64,000 nucleotides of DNA from Lacticaseibacillus brantae DSM 23927 (GCF_001436115.1 NZ_AYZQ01000001.1:496001-560000), one strand, 5' to 3'; shown: positions 17,301 to 27,325, counted from the first letter of the stretch. Program-made: numbers and translations. Notes: generated by a model not told the origin, from the sequence alone.

Positions 17301-18095
17301 ATGCGATTACGACATTGGTTGATCGCCATAATTCTTGGTGTGGTGGCGGTCTTTGGGGTTTGGTTTGGCCAGTTACAATGGCGCACCCATCTGTTAGGCT
17401 ATGAAACATTTACTCACCGCAACATTCCGACAGTCTTGTTGGCGGGGTATGGGGGCGATGCCTGGACCTACAACGGGATGATGCAACGGTATGCAAGCGC
17501 TCAGATTGCTCATGGCGCACTCAGAATCAACGTTTCCAAGTCAGGCAAATTCACAATCACCCAAACTGGCAAACTAACTGATAACCCACTGGTTCAAGTA
17601 CTTTTTGCCGACAACAAGAACTTTCGCGGGGAACAAGCCCAATTATTACCGGTCCTGGCGACCTTGAAAGCCAAATATCACTGGCGACAGATGAATCTTG
17701 TGGGCCACTCCATGGGTGGCGGCGTCGCGCTGAACACCTTGCTTGCCATTACTGGCAAAACTGAGTATCCGCAAGTCGCAAAGTTTGTCGGTATCGCCAG
17801 CCCGTTCACGGGCTTGGGAAAGACTTCCGATCCAAAACGCGTGGCCGCTTTAACAACCCAATTGCGCCAATTGCCGGCCGGTCTGTCGATTCTTAATCTG
17901 GCCGGAGATGTTTTTGGCACCGGTGGTGATTTGGAAGTCGCCTCGCCAACCGTTTTTGGCTTAAAACAAGCACTGCCCAACAACATCAGGTATCGGCAAG
18001 TCTTAATCAGTGGCGATATTCTAACTAGTGAACACAGCTTTTTACATGAAAACGCGCAAGTTGACGGCCTAATTGCCCACTTCTTGTGGCAATAA
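17301..18095 (+). CDS. Alpha/beta hydrolase, DUF915 type, exported or membrane-anchored
   Basis: A 264-residue hydrolase with an N-terminal membrane/signal segment (WLIAIILGVVAVFGVWFG) and no lipobox Cys. The nucleophile elbow is GHSMGG in LVGHSMGGGVALN; a probable Asp is in LNLAGD and a His in TSEHSFLHENAQV near the C-terminus, consistent with the DUF915 cell-surface hydrolase family found in lactobacilli. Substrate unknown; ester or lipid is likely. An ATG at 17286 overlaps the GGAGGTG ribosome binding site, so ATG 17301 is chosen. A TACAAT -10 lies at 17272-17277. Confidence 0.87.
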   Translation: MRLRHWLIAIILGVVAVFGVWFGQLQWRTHLLGYETFTHRNIPTVLLAGYGGDAWTYNGMMQRYASAQIAHGALRINVSKSGKFTITQTGKLTDNPLVQVLFADNKNFRGEQAQLLPVLATLKAKYHWRQMNLVGHSMGGGVALNTLLAITGKTEYPQVAKFVGIASPFTGLGKTSDPKRVAALTTQLRQLPAGLSILNLAGDVFGTGGDLEVASPTVFGLKQALPNNIRYRQVLISGDILTSEHSFLHENAQVDGLIAHFLWQ

Positions 18096-18135
18096 AAAGA
18101 GTGATGACAAAAAATTTTTGTCATCACTCTTTTTT
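18094..18135. terminator. Bidirectional terminator between hydrolase gene and ftsY
   Basis: AAAAAGAGTGATGACAAA...TTTGTCATCACTCTTTTT: an almost perfect stem with A- and T-runs on both sides, between convergent genes. Confidence 0.95.
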
Positions 18136-18149
18136 CGCTCACTTCGAGG

Positions 18150-19172
18150 TTACTCCGTCTGGGAAGACTCATCGGGGGATTGAATCAGGCCCTTAAACAG
18201 GCCATAGACGAACTTGGTTGGGTCAAAGACCTGCAAGTCATCCATTTTTTCCCCAAGTCCGACCATCTTCACTGGCACATGCAGCTCATTGCGAATCGCT
18301 AAAACAATGCCGCCTTTACCAGAACCATCTAGCTTCGTCAAAACAATACCGGTAATGTCAGTGGTCTGGTTAAATTCTTTCGCTTGACTTAAAGCATTTT
18401 GGCCCGTGGTGGAATCAAGCACCAATAAGACTTCTTGTGGTGCATCAGGCAATTCACGGACAATCACGCGCTTAATCTTGTCGAGCTCTTTCATCAGATT
18501 GACTTTGTTCTGCAAGCGGCCCGCAGTATCGACTAACAACACATCGACTTGTTGTGCTTTGGCTTGTTTCACGGCATCAAAAACAACCGATGCTGGATCA
18601 GCGCCCGCTTCACTGGCAATGACTGGTACGCCGTCCCGCCGGCCCCATTCCTGAAGTTGTTCAATCGCACCCGCCCGGAAAGTGTCACCGGCGGCTAAGA
18701 GAACAGACTTACCAGAATCTTTCAACTGGTGAGCTAACTTCCCAATAGTGGTGGTTTTACCCGCACCGTTGACTCCGACAAACAGAAACACAGTCGGGCC
18801 AGATTCAGCATAATGGAGCGAATTATCTTCATTCTCGCCAGCTTCGCCATAAAGATCGACTAATTTCTGGACAATTACTTGTGAAACTTCCTCAGGACGT
18901 TTCACATTTTTGAGCCGGACCTCATCCCGCAACTCATCGCTAATAGTCACAGCGGTCTGGTAACCGACGTCAGCTTCAATAAGCATCTCTTCCAAATCTT
19001 CAAAGAAGTTCTCATCAACGCTGCGGAAGTTGGCAAAAAGCGCATTGAGTCGTTCGCCAAAACTACTCCGCGACTTCTCGAGGCCGGCATCGTATTTTTG
19101 CGTTTCAGCATTTTGCTCAGGTGCTTCTTCGCCCCCGGTAAAAGCTTTCTTAATTCGATCAAATAATCCCAT
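18150..19172 (-). CDS. ftsY: Signal recognition particle receptor FtsY
   Basis: Membrane-associated GTPase that receives the SRP-ribosome complex. The 340-residue product has a short acidic A region (EEAPEQNAETQKYD), N domain, and G domain with GVNGAGKTTTIGKLA, VDTAGRLQNK and TKLDGSGKGG. Start ATG overlaps the smc stop in a TAATG junction, so translation is coupled to smc. Confidence 0.98.
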   Translation of the reverse strand: MGLFDRIKKAFTGGEEAPEQNAETQKYDAGLEKSRSSFGERLNALFANFRSVDENFFEDLEEMLIEADVGYQTAVTISDELRDEVRLKNVKRPEEVSQVIVQKLVDLYGEAGENEDNSLHYAESGPTVFLFVGVNGAGKTTTIGKLAHQLKDSGKSVLLAAGDTFRAGAIEQLQEWGRRDGVPVIASEAGADPASVVFDAVKQAKAQQVDVLLVDTAGRLQNKVNLMKELDKIKRVIVRELPDAPQEVLLVLDSTTGQNALSQAKEFNQTTDITGIVLTKLDGSGKGGIVLAIRNELHVPVKMVGLGEKMDDLQVFDPTKFVYGLFKGLIQSPDESSQTE

Positions 19173-22100
19173 TAAACATTTTCCTCTCGATCTAAACTGA
19201 CCGCCATCATCTTCGATACACCAGACTCTTGCATCGTCACCCCGTACAACATGTTCGCCGCCACCATCGTCCCTTTACGGTGCGTGATAACAATGAACTG
19301 CGTTGCACTGGCGTAATCCCGCAGGAATTGGCCGAATCGTTCAACATTCGTTTCGTCTAACGAAGCTTCGACCTCATCCAGAATTGAGAACGGCACTGGC
19401 TTTACCTGTAAAATCGCAAACAAGAGCCCGATGGCCGTTAACGCCCGCTCCCCACCGGAAAGCAGGGACAACCGTTGGAGCTTCTTGCCCGGCGGCTGTG
19501 CCGTGATCTCAATCCCAGTATTCAACAAATCACTAGGGTCCGTCAAACTTAAACTGGCATGGCCGCCACCAAACATCTGAGGGAATAGGTCTTGAAAGGC
19601 CATATTAGTCGCATCAAATGTGGTTTTGAAACGCTGCATCACTTCTTTGTCCAGTTCTGCCATCGTTCCTTGCAGCTGATTCTTGGCCGCAATAAGATCA
19701 TCTTGTTGCTTCGTCAAAAATTCATAACGATCTTTAACCTCAGCGTACTGGTCAATGGCATTAACATTGACCGGACCTAAGTCATCAAGACCACGCTTCA
19801 GCAGTTTCAACTGACTTTTAAGTGGTGGCAACGCCACTGAAGGATCCTCAACTTGATCAAGTGCAGCCTCATAAGTCAATTGATAGGTATCAGCTAATGT
19901 TGATAGGCGACTTTCAAGCTGCAGTTTAATCCGATTTTGTGCCACCGCCTGTTGTTCACTTGTGGCCATTAATTCATGTTGCTGCTGATAGGCCGTCGTA
20001 ATTTGTGCCGAGACCCGACTCAACTGCGTGCGGTTGTTGCTTCGGTTCGCCAGTAATTGGTTTTGAAGATCTTTAGCCTTAGCCAAAGTCTTATTCAACT
20101 CAGAAATGGCCGCTTTGCGTGATTGCTTCTGATCTGTCGTTTCTTTAACATGCTGCTGAATCTGTTGAATCCGTTCCGCTAGCTCGTCTGCTTGTCTCAG
20201 TGCTTGGTCGAACTGAGCTTGCGTTTGATTACGTTCGGTAACCGCAACTTTCAAGTCACCCTGCGTCTCACTCAACTGGGCTTGCAGCTGCCGGCGTTGC
20301 TCAGTTAAGGCCGTTTGTTGCTCAGTGGCACTGGCCAACAACGCTTTAAGCTCGTCAGTTGCGGCTTGGCTTTCGGCCAATTGCTGTTTCACCGCAGCAG
20401 CAGCGCGTTCGAGTTCTTCCTGCCGGGTTGATAGGTCCGTTGCCGCCTGATCCTGGAGTTGCAAGGCTTGATACTGCCGCTGCAACTGGGTCAGACTTTG
20501 ATTCAATTCATCAACTTGTTGTTGTTTCAATTCAAACGTACTTTGCGCCTGCATGGCCGCTTGATTGGCGTCTTGTGTTTGCGCTTGTAACTTGTTGGCC
20601 TGGGTAATCAGTTCAGTGACGTCATTACGCTTAGTCTCCAGCTGAGTGACCATCGTTTGTAATTGTTTCGCCAAGCGATTGGTCTCTTGGGTCCGCGCCA
20701 GAGGTGAGCTGCTCTGTTGCTTGTTTTGCCCGCCGCTCATAGAACCGCCTGGGTTCAAGATATCACCATCAAGCGTCACTAACTTATAGCGGTGACCTGT
20801 CGCATCTGCCGCGGCAATCGCATGATCCAGCGTATCAACAACGATTAGCGTTCCAAGGAGGCTGCCCATCACATTAGCCACTTCTTGTGGGAAATTCACT
20901 AAGTCAATCCCAATCCCAACAAAACCTGGTTGCTGGGCCAGGTTAGCCGCCACATTGGCCGGCATCGTCCGGGGACGGATAGTCGCTTCGGGTAAGAAAG
21001 TTGCCCGGCCACCGCGTTGTTGTTTCAAATAATTAATCGCCCGCTTCGCTGCTTGTTGATCGGTCGTCACAATGGATTGGAGACTGCCGCCAATTGCTAA
21101 GTCAAAAGCTGTCTGATACTGTTCCGGTACGGTCACGAGATCGGCCACTGCGCCAATGACCCCAGGTAATTGGTTCTTTTGCTTGAGGACCATCCGTACG
21201 CCGGCATAGAACCCGGCATAATCTTCACGCAGTTCTTTTAAGGTGTCATAACGAGATTTGGCCGTTTGATAAATTCCTAATGCCTGCTGGTATTGTTGAT
21301 TCGCGGCATCAACGGCTTCCTGCTTTGCGACTGCTCGGGCATTAATGTCCGAAGCCGCTTTTTGGGCTGCGGTGAGGTTAGTTTTAGCATTCGTTAAATC
21401 GGCCGTTAGCGTTTTTTGGCGTTGCTTTTGTTGTTCTAACTGTTTGCCCTGTTCATGAAGTCGTTGCGAATAGGCTTCAGATTGGTTATGCGCCAATGCT
21501 TGTTCCTTATCGACAGCAACCCGCTGATTCCGAATATCTGCCTCTTGACGCAAGAGATCAATATAGTTCGCCTGAGTCGCCTCAAGCTTGTTATTGATTG
21601 CTTTGGGATCAGTGGCCAATTTGGCTTGATCAAGTTGGGCCTGCAAATCAGCCACTTGGTCAGTTAAGGTCTGCTGCTTGTGCTCTAAGGCCTCAAGTTT
21701 GGCTTTGGCATCTTTGGCAGCCTGAACCGCGGCTTCGTGTTGCGCCGTTAACTCCGCCAAACTCTGAGCTGCGTTTTGCGAACGTTCACTGGAAAGATTT
21801 ACTTCGCCGGTCAGGTTCTCTAACTGCATGGACTGCGACAAAATATCATCGTTGGCCGCAGTCAATTGCTGTTCAATGGCTTGATCTTGTTGCGTCATGG
21901 CATCAGATTGTGTCTCTAATGTCGAAATTTTATCGGCCAATGCTGCCAATTGACGCTTTGTCTGGCTCGTTTTCTGATCAAGTTCACGCTGTTCAGCTGC
22001 CAAATCGCGAATTTCAAGCGCTAAGACTGTTTGTTCAATTTGCGCGAAAGCTTCTGATTGTTGCAAGTAGTCGGTCGCGACTGAAGCTTGCTCCCGCAGC

Positions 22101-22711
22101 GGTTCCACTTGCCGAGTCAATTCAGTCACAATATCTGAGACCCGATCGAGGTTGTCAGCGGTCGCCCCTAATTCAGCTTCAGCCCGCTGCTTTTGTTGCT
22201 TATATTTGTAAACACCCGCGACTTCTTCAATGATTCCCCGGCGTTCTTCAGGTTTACTGTTGAAAATTGCTTCAACCCGCCCTTGCGAAATAAAGGCAAA
22301 GCTCTCTTTGCCTAAGCCCGAATCCATGAAGAGTTCTACGATATCGCGGAGACGGACATTTTGTCCATTCAACAAAAAGTCGGTCTCGCCATCACGATAC
22401 AGCCGTCGGGTGACGGTGACTGTTTGCGGTTGTTTTGGCAAATAGCCATCAGTATTGTCGAACGTCAAAATGACCTCGGCCCGGTTTAAAGGCGCGCGAT
22501 CAGCCGTGCCGGCAAAAATCACATCACCCATCCGCTCACCGCGCAGACTCTTGGCACTCTGTTCACCTAGTGCCCAACGAATGGCTTCGGTAATATTGCT
22601 TTTGCCACTCCCATTAGGTCCAACGATGCCGGTTAACCCTGGGACAAACTCAATCAAGGTTTTATCAGCAAACGATTTGAACCCATTAATGGTCAACGTT
22701 TTGAGCTGCAT
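19172..22711 (-). CDS. smc: Chromosome segregation protein SMC
   Basis: Condensin ATPase for chromosome compaction and origin segregation, working with ScpA/ScpB. The 1179-residue product has N-terminal Walker A GPNGSGKSNI, long coiled coils rich in Gln and Ala, a hinge around residues 500-660 (VIGAVADLVTVPEQYQTAFD ... NPGGSMSGG), and C-terminal signature LLSGGERALTAIGLLFAI with Walker B FSILDEVEASLDETN. Full length. ATG 22711 has GGAG eight bases upstream. Between rnc and ftsY, the canonical order. Confidence 0.98.
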   Translation of the reverse strand: MQLKTLTINGFKSFADKTLIEFVPGLTGIVGPNGSGKSNITEAIRWALGEQSAKSLRGERMGDVIFAGTADRAPLNRAEVILTFDNTDGYLPKQPQTVTVTRRLYRDGETDFLLNGQNVRLRDIVELFMDSGLGKESFAFISQGRVEAIFNSKPEERRGIIEEVAGVYKYKQQKQRAEAELGATADNLDRVSDIVTELTRQVEPLREQASVATDYLQQSEAFAQIEQTVLALEIRDLAAEQRELDQKTSQTKRQLAALADKISTLETQSDAMTQQDQAIEQQLTAANDDILSQSMQLENLTGEVNLSSERSQNAAQSLAELTAQHEAAVQAAKDAKAKLEALEHKQQTLTDQVADLQAQLDQAKLATDPKAINNKLEATQANYIDLLRQEADIRNQRVAVDKEQALAHNQSEAYSQRLHEQGKQLEQQKQRQKTLTADLTNAKTNLTAAQKAASDINARAVAKQEAVDAANQQYQQALGIYQTAKSRYDTLKELREDYAGFYAGVRMVLKQKNQLPGVIGAVADLVTVPEQYQTAFDLAIGGSLQSIVTTDQQAAKRAINYLKQQRGGRATFLPEATIRPRTMPANVAANLAQQPGFVGIGIDLVNFPQEVANVMGSLLGTLIVVDTLDHAIAAADATGHRYKLVTLDGDILNPGGSMSGGQNKQQSSSPLARTQETNRLAKQLQTMVTQLETKRNDVTELITQANKLQAQTQDANQAAMQAQSTFELKQQQVDELNQSLTQLQRQYQALQLQDQAATDLSTRQEELERAAAAVKQQLAESQAATDELKALLASATEQQTALTEQRRQLQAQLSETQGDLKVAVTERNQTQAQFDQALRQADELAERIQQIQQHVKETTDQKQSRKAAISELNKTLAKAKDLQNQLLANRSNNRTQLSRVSAQITTAYQQQHELMATSEQQAVAQNRIKLQLESRLSTLADTYQLTYEAALDQVEDPSVALPPLKSQLKLLKRGLDDLGPVNVNAIDQYAEVKDRYEFLTKQQDDLIAAKNQLQGTMAELDKEVMQRFKTTFDATNMAFQDLFPQMFGGGHASLSLTDPSDLLNTGIEITAQPPGKKLQRLSLLSGGERALTAIGLLFAILQVKPVPFSILDEVEASLDETNVERFGQFLRDYASATQFIVITHRKGTMVAANMLYGVTMQESGVSKMMAVSLDREENV

Positions 22712-22740
22712 TGTTCATACTCCATTTCGTCCATTAAGTT

Positions 22741-22778
22741 AAAACACCACGTCAATCATTACGATTAGCATGGTGTTT
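22741..22778 (-). terminator. Hairpin between rnc and smc
   Basis: Minus strand AAACACCA pairs with TGGTGTTT around a loop of about 21 bases, ending TTTT. Possibly an attenuator or an RNase III processing site inside the rnc-smc-ftsY transcript. Confidence 0.5.
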
Positions 22779-22787
22779 CGTCTGTCT

Positions 22788-23486
22788 TCACTTGCTTTCA
22801 AGCTGTGCCAAAGCTGCTTTGGCCGCAGCTTGTTCTGCCGCTTTCTTGTTTGTGCCCAAGCCGTGGCCCAATACTTTGCCATCCACTTCGACATCAACAT
22901 GAAATTCGCGGGCATGCGCGGGACCATCCTCACCCAGCAGTCGATAGTTGATGGTAACTTCCCCCGATTGTTGAACAAACTCCTGCAAAGCAGTTTTGTG
23001 ATCGGTGTCAGTTGAGAATTCTCCAGCATCAATTTTGGGGAAAATCACTTGTTCAGCGAACTTAATGACCGCTCCCCGCCCTTGATCAAGATATAGGGCG
23101 CCGTTAAAGGCCTCGAAAAGGTCTTCTAACAGTGTGAGCCGTTTACGCGCCCCAGCATTTTCTTCGCCTTTACCCAGTTTGATGTACTGATCGAAATGAG
23201 CTTCTTTTGAAAAAGAAGAAAAACTCTTTGTCTGCACAATGGCAGCCCGCATACGGGTGAGCTTGCCTTCGGGTAAATCTGGATATTTTTTGTATAAGTA
23301 GTCAGAAACGGTGAGTTCCATCACCGCATCCCCAAGAAACTCGAGCCGTTCATTATCACTCAGCCCCAGTTCTCGGTGTTCGTTTACATATGAGGAATGC
23401 GTGAACGCTTCGTCAAGGACAGCCAAATTGTTAAATTCGATGCCGTACCGTTGACGTAATTCACTAACGAATTCTGAAGCGACCAT
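22788..23486 (-). CDS. rnc: Ribonuclease III
   Basis: Double-strand-specific endonuclease for rRNA and mRNA processing. The 232-residue product has the RNase III signature NERLEFLGDAVMELTVSDYL (about residues 43-62), the second acidic cluster LEDLFEAFNGALY, and a C-terminal dsRNA-binding domain ending AEQAAAKAALAQLE. ATG 23486 follows AAAGGAGG. A TATAAT -10 lies at 23516-23521 without a clear -35. Normally next to acpP; here the opp operon lies between. Confidence 0.97.
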   Translation of the reverse strand: MVASEFVSELRQRYGIEFNNLAVLDEAFTHSSYVNEHRELGLSDNERLEFLGDAVMELTVSDYLYKKYPDLPEGKLTRMRAAIVQTKSFSSFSKEAHFDQYIKLGKGEENAGARKRLTLLEDLFEAFNGALYLDQGRGAVIKFAEQVIFPKIDAGEFSTDTDHKTALQEFVQQSGEVTINYRLLGEDGPAHAREFHVDVEVDGKVLGHGLGTNKKAAEQAAAKAALAQLESK

Positions 23487-23532
23487 TGATAAGCCTCCTT
23501 TAGATATCTATTTAATTATACTAGAGACCATC

Positions 23533-23595
23533 AAAAAAGCCACCGTATTCGCAGGATTCAGAAAGTTTAATTTCCAAATTCTACGACACGGTGGC
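23533..23595 (-). terminator. Terminator of oppA
   Basis: Minus strand GCCACCGT...ACGGTGGC (8-bp perfect base of a long imperfect stem) followed by six T, 8 bases after the oppA stop. Confidence 0.88.
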
Positions 23596-23602
23596 AATTA
23601 AA

Positions 23603-25363
23603 TTACTTGGTCATCGCAACGTCAGCCCAGCTTGCGCTTGGAGCTAAACTTAAGTTCTTCACTTGAGGACTTACCGCGACTAAGGTCTTGGTGGTCAACG
23701 TTGGAATGACATAAGCTTCGTCGTGCATATATTGTTGCCATTGATTGAATTGATCAATCCGGTAACTGGTGTCAAAAGCCTTTTGGCTATCAATGTTGTT
23801 CAATAATTCAGTATTCTTCGCCGTCACAAAGTGCGTGAAGTTGAAAGGTGCTGATGCTGAGTACAAGTCTGATGGTGAAGGTTCTGAGGACAAGCTCCAT
23901 GAACCATCAAACATATCATAATCGTTAGAACCGGAAGTCAACTTGTCTTGGTAAACAGAGAAGTCGACAGGCTTACCAGTGGCATAAACCACATGTAAAC
24001 CAATTTTCTTGAAGGCTTGCATGTAAGTTTGGTTGATGGCATCGGTGTTGGAGTTACCAGTGGTGGTCAACCAACGAATTGTCATCTTCTTGCCATTCTT
24101 ATCCGTCCGGTAACCATCGGAGCCCTTCTTGTAACCAGCATCGTCAAGTAACTTTTCAGCCTTGCTTAAGTCATAAGCGTAAGCCTTAACAGACTTGTCA
24201 TGGTACTTACCAAAGGCAGCTGGAATTAAGGTTGAGGATTGTGAACCCGTGTTAGGGTAGATCTTCTCAGCGACTTGAGCCACGTTCATCGCGTAAGCCA
24301 CAGCCAGCCGTAAGTTCTTGTCGGCGAAGAGTTTCTTGTCGTCCATGACATTAGTACTCTTAGCCGCATCGTACTTCCCTAAGTTAAAGGTCATGTAGCT
24401 GTAAGATAAAGAATCACGGCCGAGGACTTTGACGTTCTTGCTGTCCTTAATCTTGGCATATGATGTCGGTCCAATGCCCAAGTAGTCATACTTGCCCTGA
24501 GCAGCAGCTGTTGGCGCTTGGTTTGGTGAAATCACTTCAACAGTGATCTTACCCAGTTGCGGCTTGTCCCCGTAGTAATAAGTATTTGGTACCCATTCAA
24601 TTGATTGGCCAGAAACCATCTTCGAAATCTTGTATGGTCCAAAGAAGATTGGATTCTTGCGGACCTTATCAGAAGAAATCAACTTATCGAAAGCCACATC
24701 CTTGAGATAGTGATAAGGTTCAGCATTTTCCCAGAAATAGCCATTCCCAGAGAATTTCATCCCAGGCTTCATTTCCTTGAACTTGATGACAACGGTCTTC
24801 CCATTCTCACCATCAGGTGTTGTAATCCCAGAAATATTGTCCCCAGATTTGCCATCGTGGTATTCGGTCAAGCCAACAATGTTCTGCAAAGCACCGGTGT
24901 AACGTTGGCTCTGTGATTTAGGATTGGCAATAATCTTATAGGCGTAGACAATGTCCTCGGCCACAAGTGGCTTGCCGTCAGACCATTTCACATTTGGATT
25001 GATTGTGATGGTTGCTGTCTTAGCAGAATCATCAAGTTTCAAATTAGCCGCCCCGCCGTCAACGATTTGATAGCTATCATTCACTTTAAATAAGGGCTCA
25101 TTCCCAAATTGAGAAATGTCAGTATCAGTTGCCTCAGTTGACAGTTCATTGGCAAAAACACCTTTAAACGGAGAGACCAATTGATAACCGAACTTAAAGG
25201 TCGCGCCCTTAACGGTGGCCTTCTTGTTGGTTGTGGCTTGCGCCAAAGTTGAAGTTGATGAATTGCTGCTTGAGCTCGACTTGCTACCACTACCACAGGC
25301 AACTAACAAAGTTGTTAATGCAGAAACCAGGAGCAGACTGCCCACAAGGGTTTTCTTTTTCAT
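23603..25363 (-). CDS. oppA: Oligopeptide-binding lipoprotein OppA
   Basis: Extracellular substrate-binding lipoprotein that captures peptides for OppBCDF. The 586-residue product has a signal peptide with Lys-rich start and lipobox LVAC (Cys 23), a Ser-rich linker, then an SBP_bac_5 (family 5) fold: GYQLVSPFKGVFANEL and VKWSDGKPLVAEDIVYAYKII, the conserved WSDGKPxTAEDV motif. Last gene of oppDFBCA, with its own promoter that would boost its expression over the permease genes, as expected for a binding protein. Confidence 0.95.
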   Translation of the reverse strand: MKKKTLVGSLLLVSALTTLLVACGSGSKSSSSSNSSTSTLAQATTNKKATVKGATFKFGYQLVSPFKGVFANELSTEATDTDISQFGNEPLFKVNDSYQIVDGGAANLKLDDSAKTATITINPNVKWSDGKPLVAEDIVYAYKIIANPKSQSQRYTGALQNIVGLTEYHDGKSGDNISGITTPDGENGKTVVIKFKEMKPGMKFSGNGYFWENAEPYHYLKDVAFDKLISSDKVRKNPIFFGPYKISKMVSGQSIEWVPNTYYYGDKPQLGKITVEVISPNQAPTAAAQGKYDYLGIGPTSYAKIKDSKNVKVLGRDSLSYSYMTFNLGKYDAAKSTNVMDDKKLFADKNLRLAVAYAMNVAQVAEKIYPNTGSQSSTLIPAAFGKYHDKSVKAYAYDLSKAEKLLDDAGYKKGSDGYRTDKNGKKMTIRWLTTTGNSNTDAINQTYMQAFKKIGLHVVYATGKPVDFSVYQDKLTSGSNDYDMFDGSWSLSSEPSPSDLYSASAPFNFTHFVTAKNTELLNNIDSQKAFDTSYRIDQFNQWQQYMHDEAYVIPTLTTKTLVAVSPQVKNLSLAPSASWADVAMTK

Positions 25364-25398
25364 GTGATTTCCTCCAAATGTAAATATTTGATGAATTT

Positions 25399-25427
25399 AT
25401 AGTAACTTAACGATGAGGACTTTGCAA
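25399..25427 (-). promoter_or_regulatory. Internal promoter before oppA
   Basis: Minus strand TTGCAA (25422-25427), 17-base spacer, TACTAT (25399-25404). Confidence 0.55.
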
Positions 25428-25449
25428 CTATTTTCTCATAATTATTTCA

Positions 25450-26352
25450 TTAGGTTCTTTGACGTGAGTCAGCTGCCCGCCGCAGCGCATTACCGAAAGC
25501 ATTGATCGACAAGGTTAAGACCAAGAGCAGTAAGGCTGCTGGCAGCCACATCCAAGGCGAATTCAGAATTAAATCTGGATCGTTTGCATAGGCAATCATG
25601 GTCCCAAGACTTGGCGTATCAGGTGGTAGCCCAAAGCCCAAGTATGAAAGCCCAGTTTCAACCCCAATATTACCGGCAACCGCCAAGACGAAATCAGTAA
25701 TTATTAAAGAGCTGATATTTGGCATCACTTCGCCAAACATAATCTTCCAGCTCGGTGTGCCTGATGTTTTGGCAGCGGCCACATAGTCACGTTCTGACTG
25801 AGACAGGACTGCACTGCGAATCAAACGAGTTGTGCCCATCCAACCAAAAGATGAAATGATCAAAATCAGTGACAAGGCATTAAAGTTAGGCACGATGGTG
25901 ACTAAGATAATAATCATCAGTAAGGTTGGTAACACCATGAAGAAATCGACAACCCGCATGACAACTTCATCCAGAATGCCACCAAAGTAACCGGCAGTAA
26001 TCCCGATAATAATTCCCAGAACTTCCGTGATCACCGCGACTGAGACCCCAATGCCAATAGAATTCCGGGCCCCGACAATCAAATACTTCAAAATATCACG
26101 GCCGCTACTATCTGTTCCGAGGATGTGCCCATTGACGCCAGGCGCGCCTAGACGATCCAAAATGTTGGCATCAACCAGGTCAGAATGTGGAATTACAAAA
26201 CCGCCAATAATCGTCGTGAGTAAGATTAAAGCCACAACGACGACGGCAACAATGGCCCCTTTATCATGTCGAAGTTCCCGCAACACCACTTTGAACCCTG
26301 AAGGCGGATTGGCTGGGATTGTGACTGCTTCTGTATCAGATACTTTATCCAT
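25450..26352 (-). CDS. oppC: Oligopeptide ABC transporter permease OppC
   Basis: Membrane subunit of the oligopeptide importer, 300 residues, with an N-terminal helix (GAIVAVVVVALILLTTIIGG), the extracytoplasmic HILGTDSSGRDILKYLIVGARNS signature, and the EAA loop YVAAAKTSGTPSWKIMFGEVMPN that contacts the ATPases. ATG 26352 follows GAGGAGG. Lies between oppB and oppA. Confidence 0.96.
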   Translation of the reverse strand: MDKVSDTEAVTIPANPPSGFKVVLRELRHDKGAIVAVVVVALILLTTIIGGFVIPHSDLVDANILDRLGAPGVNGHILGTDSSGRDILKYLIVGARNSIGIGVSVAVITEVLGIIIGITAGYFGGILDEVVMRVVDFFMVLPTLLMIIILVTIVPNFNALSLILIISSFGWMGTTRLIRSAVLSQSERDYVAAAKTSGTPSWKIMFGEVMPNISSLIITDFVLAVAGNIGVETGLSYLGFGLPPDTPSLGTMIAYANDPDLILNSPWMWLPAALLLLVLTLSINAFGNALRRAADSRQRT

Positions 26353-26365
26353 TCCGTAACCTCCT

Positions 26366-27325
26366 CTACTCTACTCGGATCCGTGGATCGACGATTGACA
26401 TAATAATATCGGACAACAAATTCCCTAATAAGGTTAAAAAACCAAACAGCAATGTCAGTGACGTCATCGTCGCATAGTCCCGCGTGGTCATGGCATCAAC
26501 AGCTAACTTACCCATCCCAGGATAAGAGAACACACTTTCAACGAACAAGGAACCAGAAATCAGGCCTGTAATGGTGTTCCCCATGAAAGCAGCAATTGGC
26601 AACAGGGAGTTCCGGAGAATATGTTTATTGAAAATCACCTTTTCTGGGACTCCTTTGGCGCGGGCTGTCCGTACGTAGTCTTCAATGGAGTTATCAATAA
26701 TGCCACTCCGCAAGTACAGAATAATCCCGGTCGTCCCGAGAAATGCCTGCAAGATAGCCGGAAGCACCATATGATAGAGACGACTCATTATGTAGCCAAC
26801 TCCACCGGAGGCATCCAACGCCACTGAACCGGTTGTTGGGAACCATTTTAATTGGTAGCCAAAAATCAGTAAGGCAATCAGATAGAAGACAAAGCTAGGA
26901 ATCGCCATCACACTATAAGCATACAGAGAGATCCCAGAATCCAAGCGAGTCCCTTTGAACCGACCGGCTAACACCCCAAGTGGCACGCCGATTAGGTAGG
27001 TCAAGATCACCGCAAACAATGAAAGCCAAATCGTGTTGCTTGCCCGTTCAGCAATCAAACTGATGACCGGCCGCTTATACGCGTAACTCATGCCCAAGTC
27101 TCCGTGGAACAGGTTACCGATCCAACGGAAATATTGAGTCCACAAGGGATCATCCAAGCCTAGCTGGCGCCGTAAGCTGTCAATTTGCTTCGGATCCATC
27201 TGCGGCGTGATTTGACCAGAGAATGGATCCCCCGGCATAAGTTTAGCCAGAAAGAAGACGATCACGGACAGCAGCAAGATTTGCGGAATCATAATCAGAA
27301 TCCGTCTAAGAATTGTTTTCCACAT
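26366..27325 (-). CDS. oppB: Oligopeptide ABC transporter permease OppB
   Basis: Partner permease, 319 residues, opening with ILRRILIMIPQILLLSVIVF and showing the EAA loop YVRTARAKGVPEKVIFNKHILRN and C-terminal YPGMGKLAVDAMTTRDY, all typical of OppB. Start overlaps the oppF stop by one base (TAATG), indicating translational coupling. Confidence 0.97.
   Translation of the reverse strand: MWKTILRRILIMIPQILLLSVIVFFLAKLMPGDPFSGQITPQMDPKQIDSLRRQLGLDDPLWTQYFRWIGNLFHGDLGMSYAYKRPVISLIAERASNTIWLSLFAVILTYLIGVPLGVLAGRFKGTRLDSGISLYAYSVMAIPSFVFYLIALLIFGYQLKWFPTTGSVALDASGGVGYIMSRLYHMVLPAILQAFLGTTGIILYLRSGIIDNSIEDYVRTARAKGVPEKVIFNKHILRNSLLPIAAFMGNTITGLISGSLFVESVFSYPGMGKLAVDAMTTRDYATMTSLTLLFGFLTLLGNLLSDIIMSIVDPRIRVE

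Noticed and set aside
21598-22233. Plus-strand frame of 211 codons inside smc
   Set aside because: Antisense to the SMC coiled coil; repeats in the coiled-coil codons keep mirror frames open.
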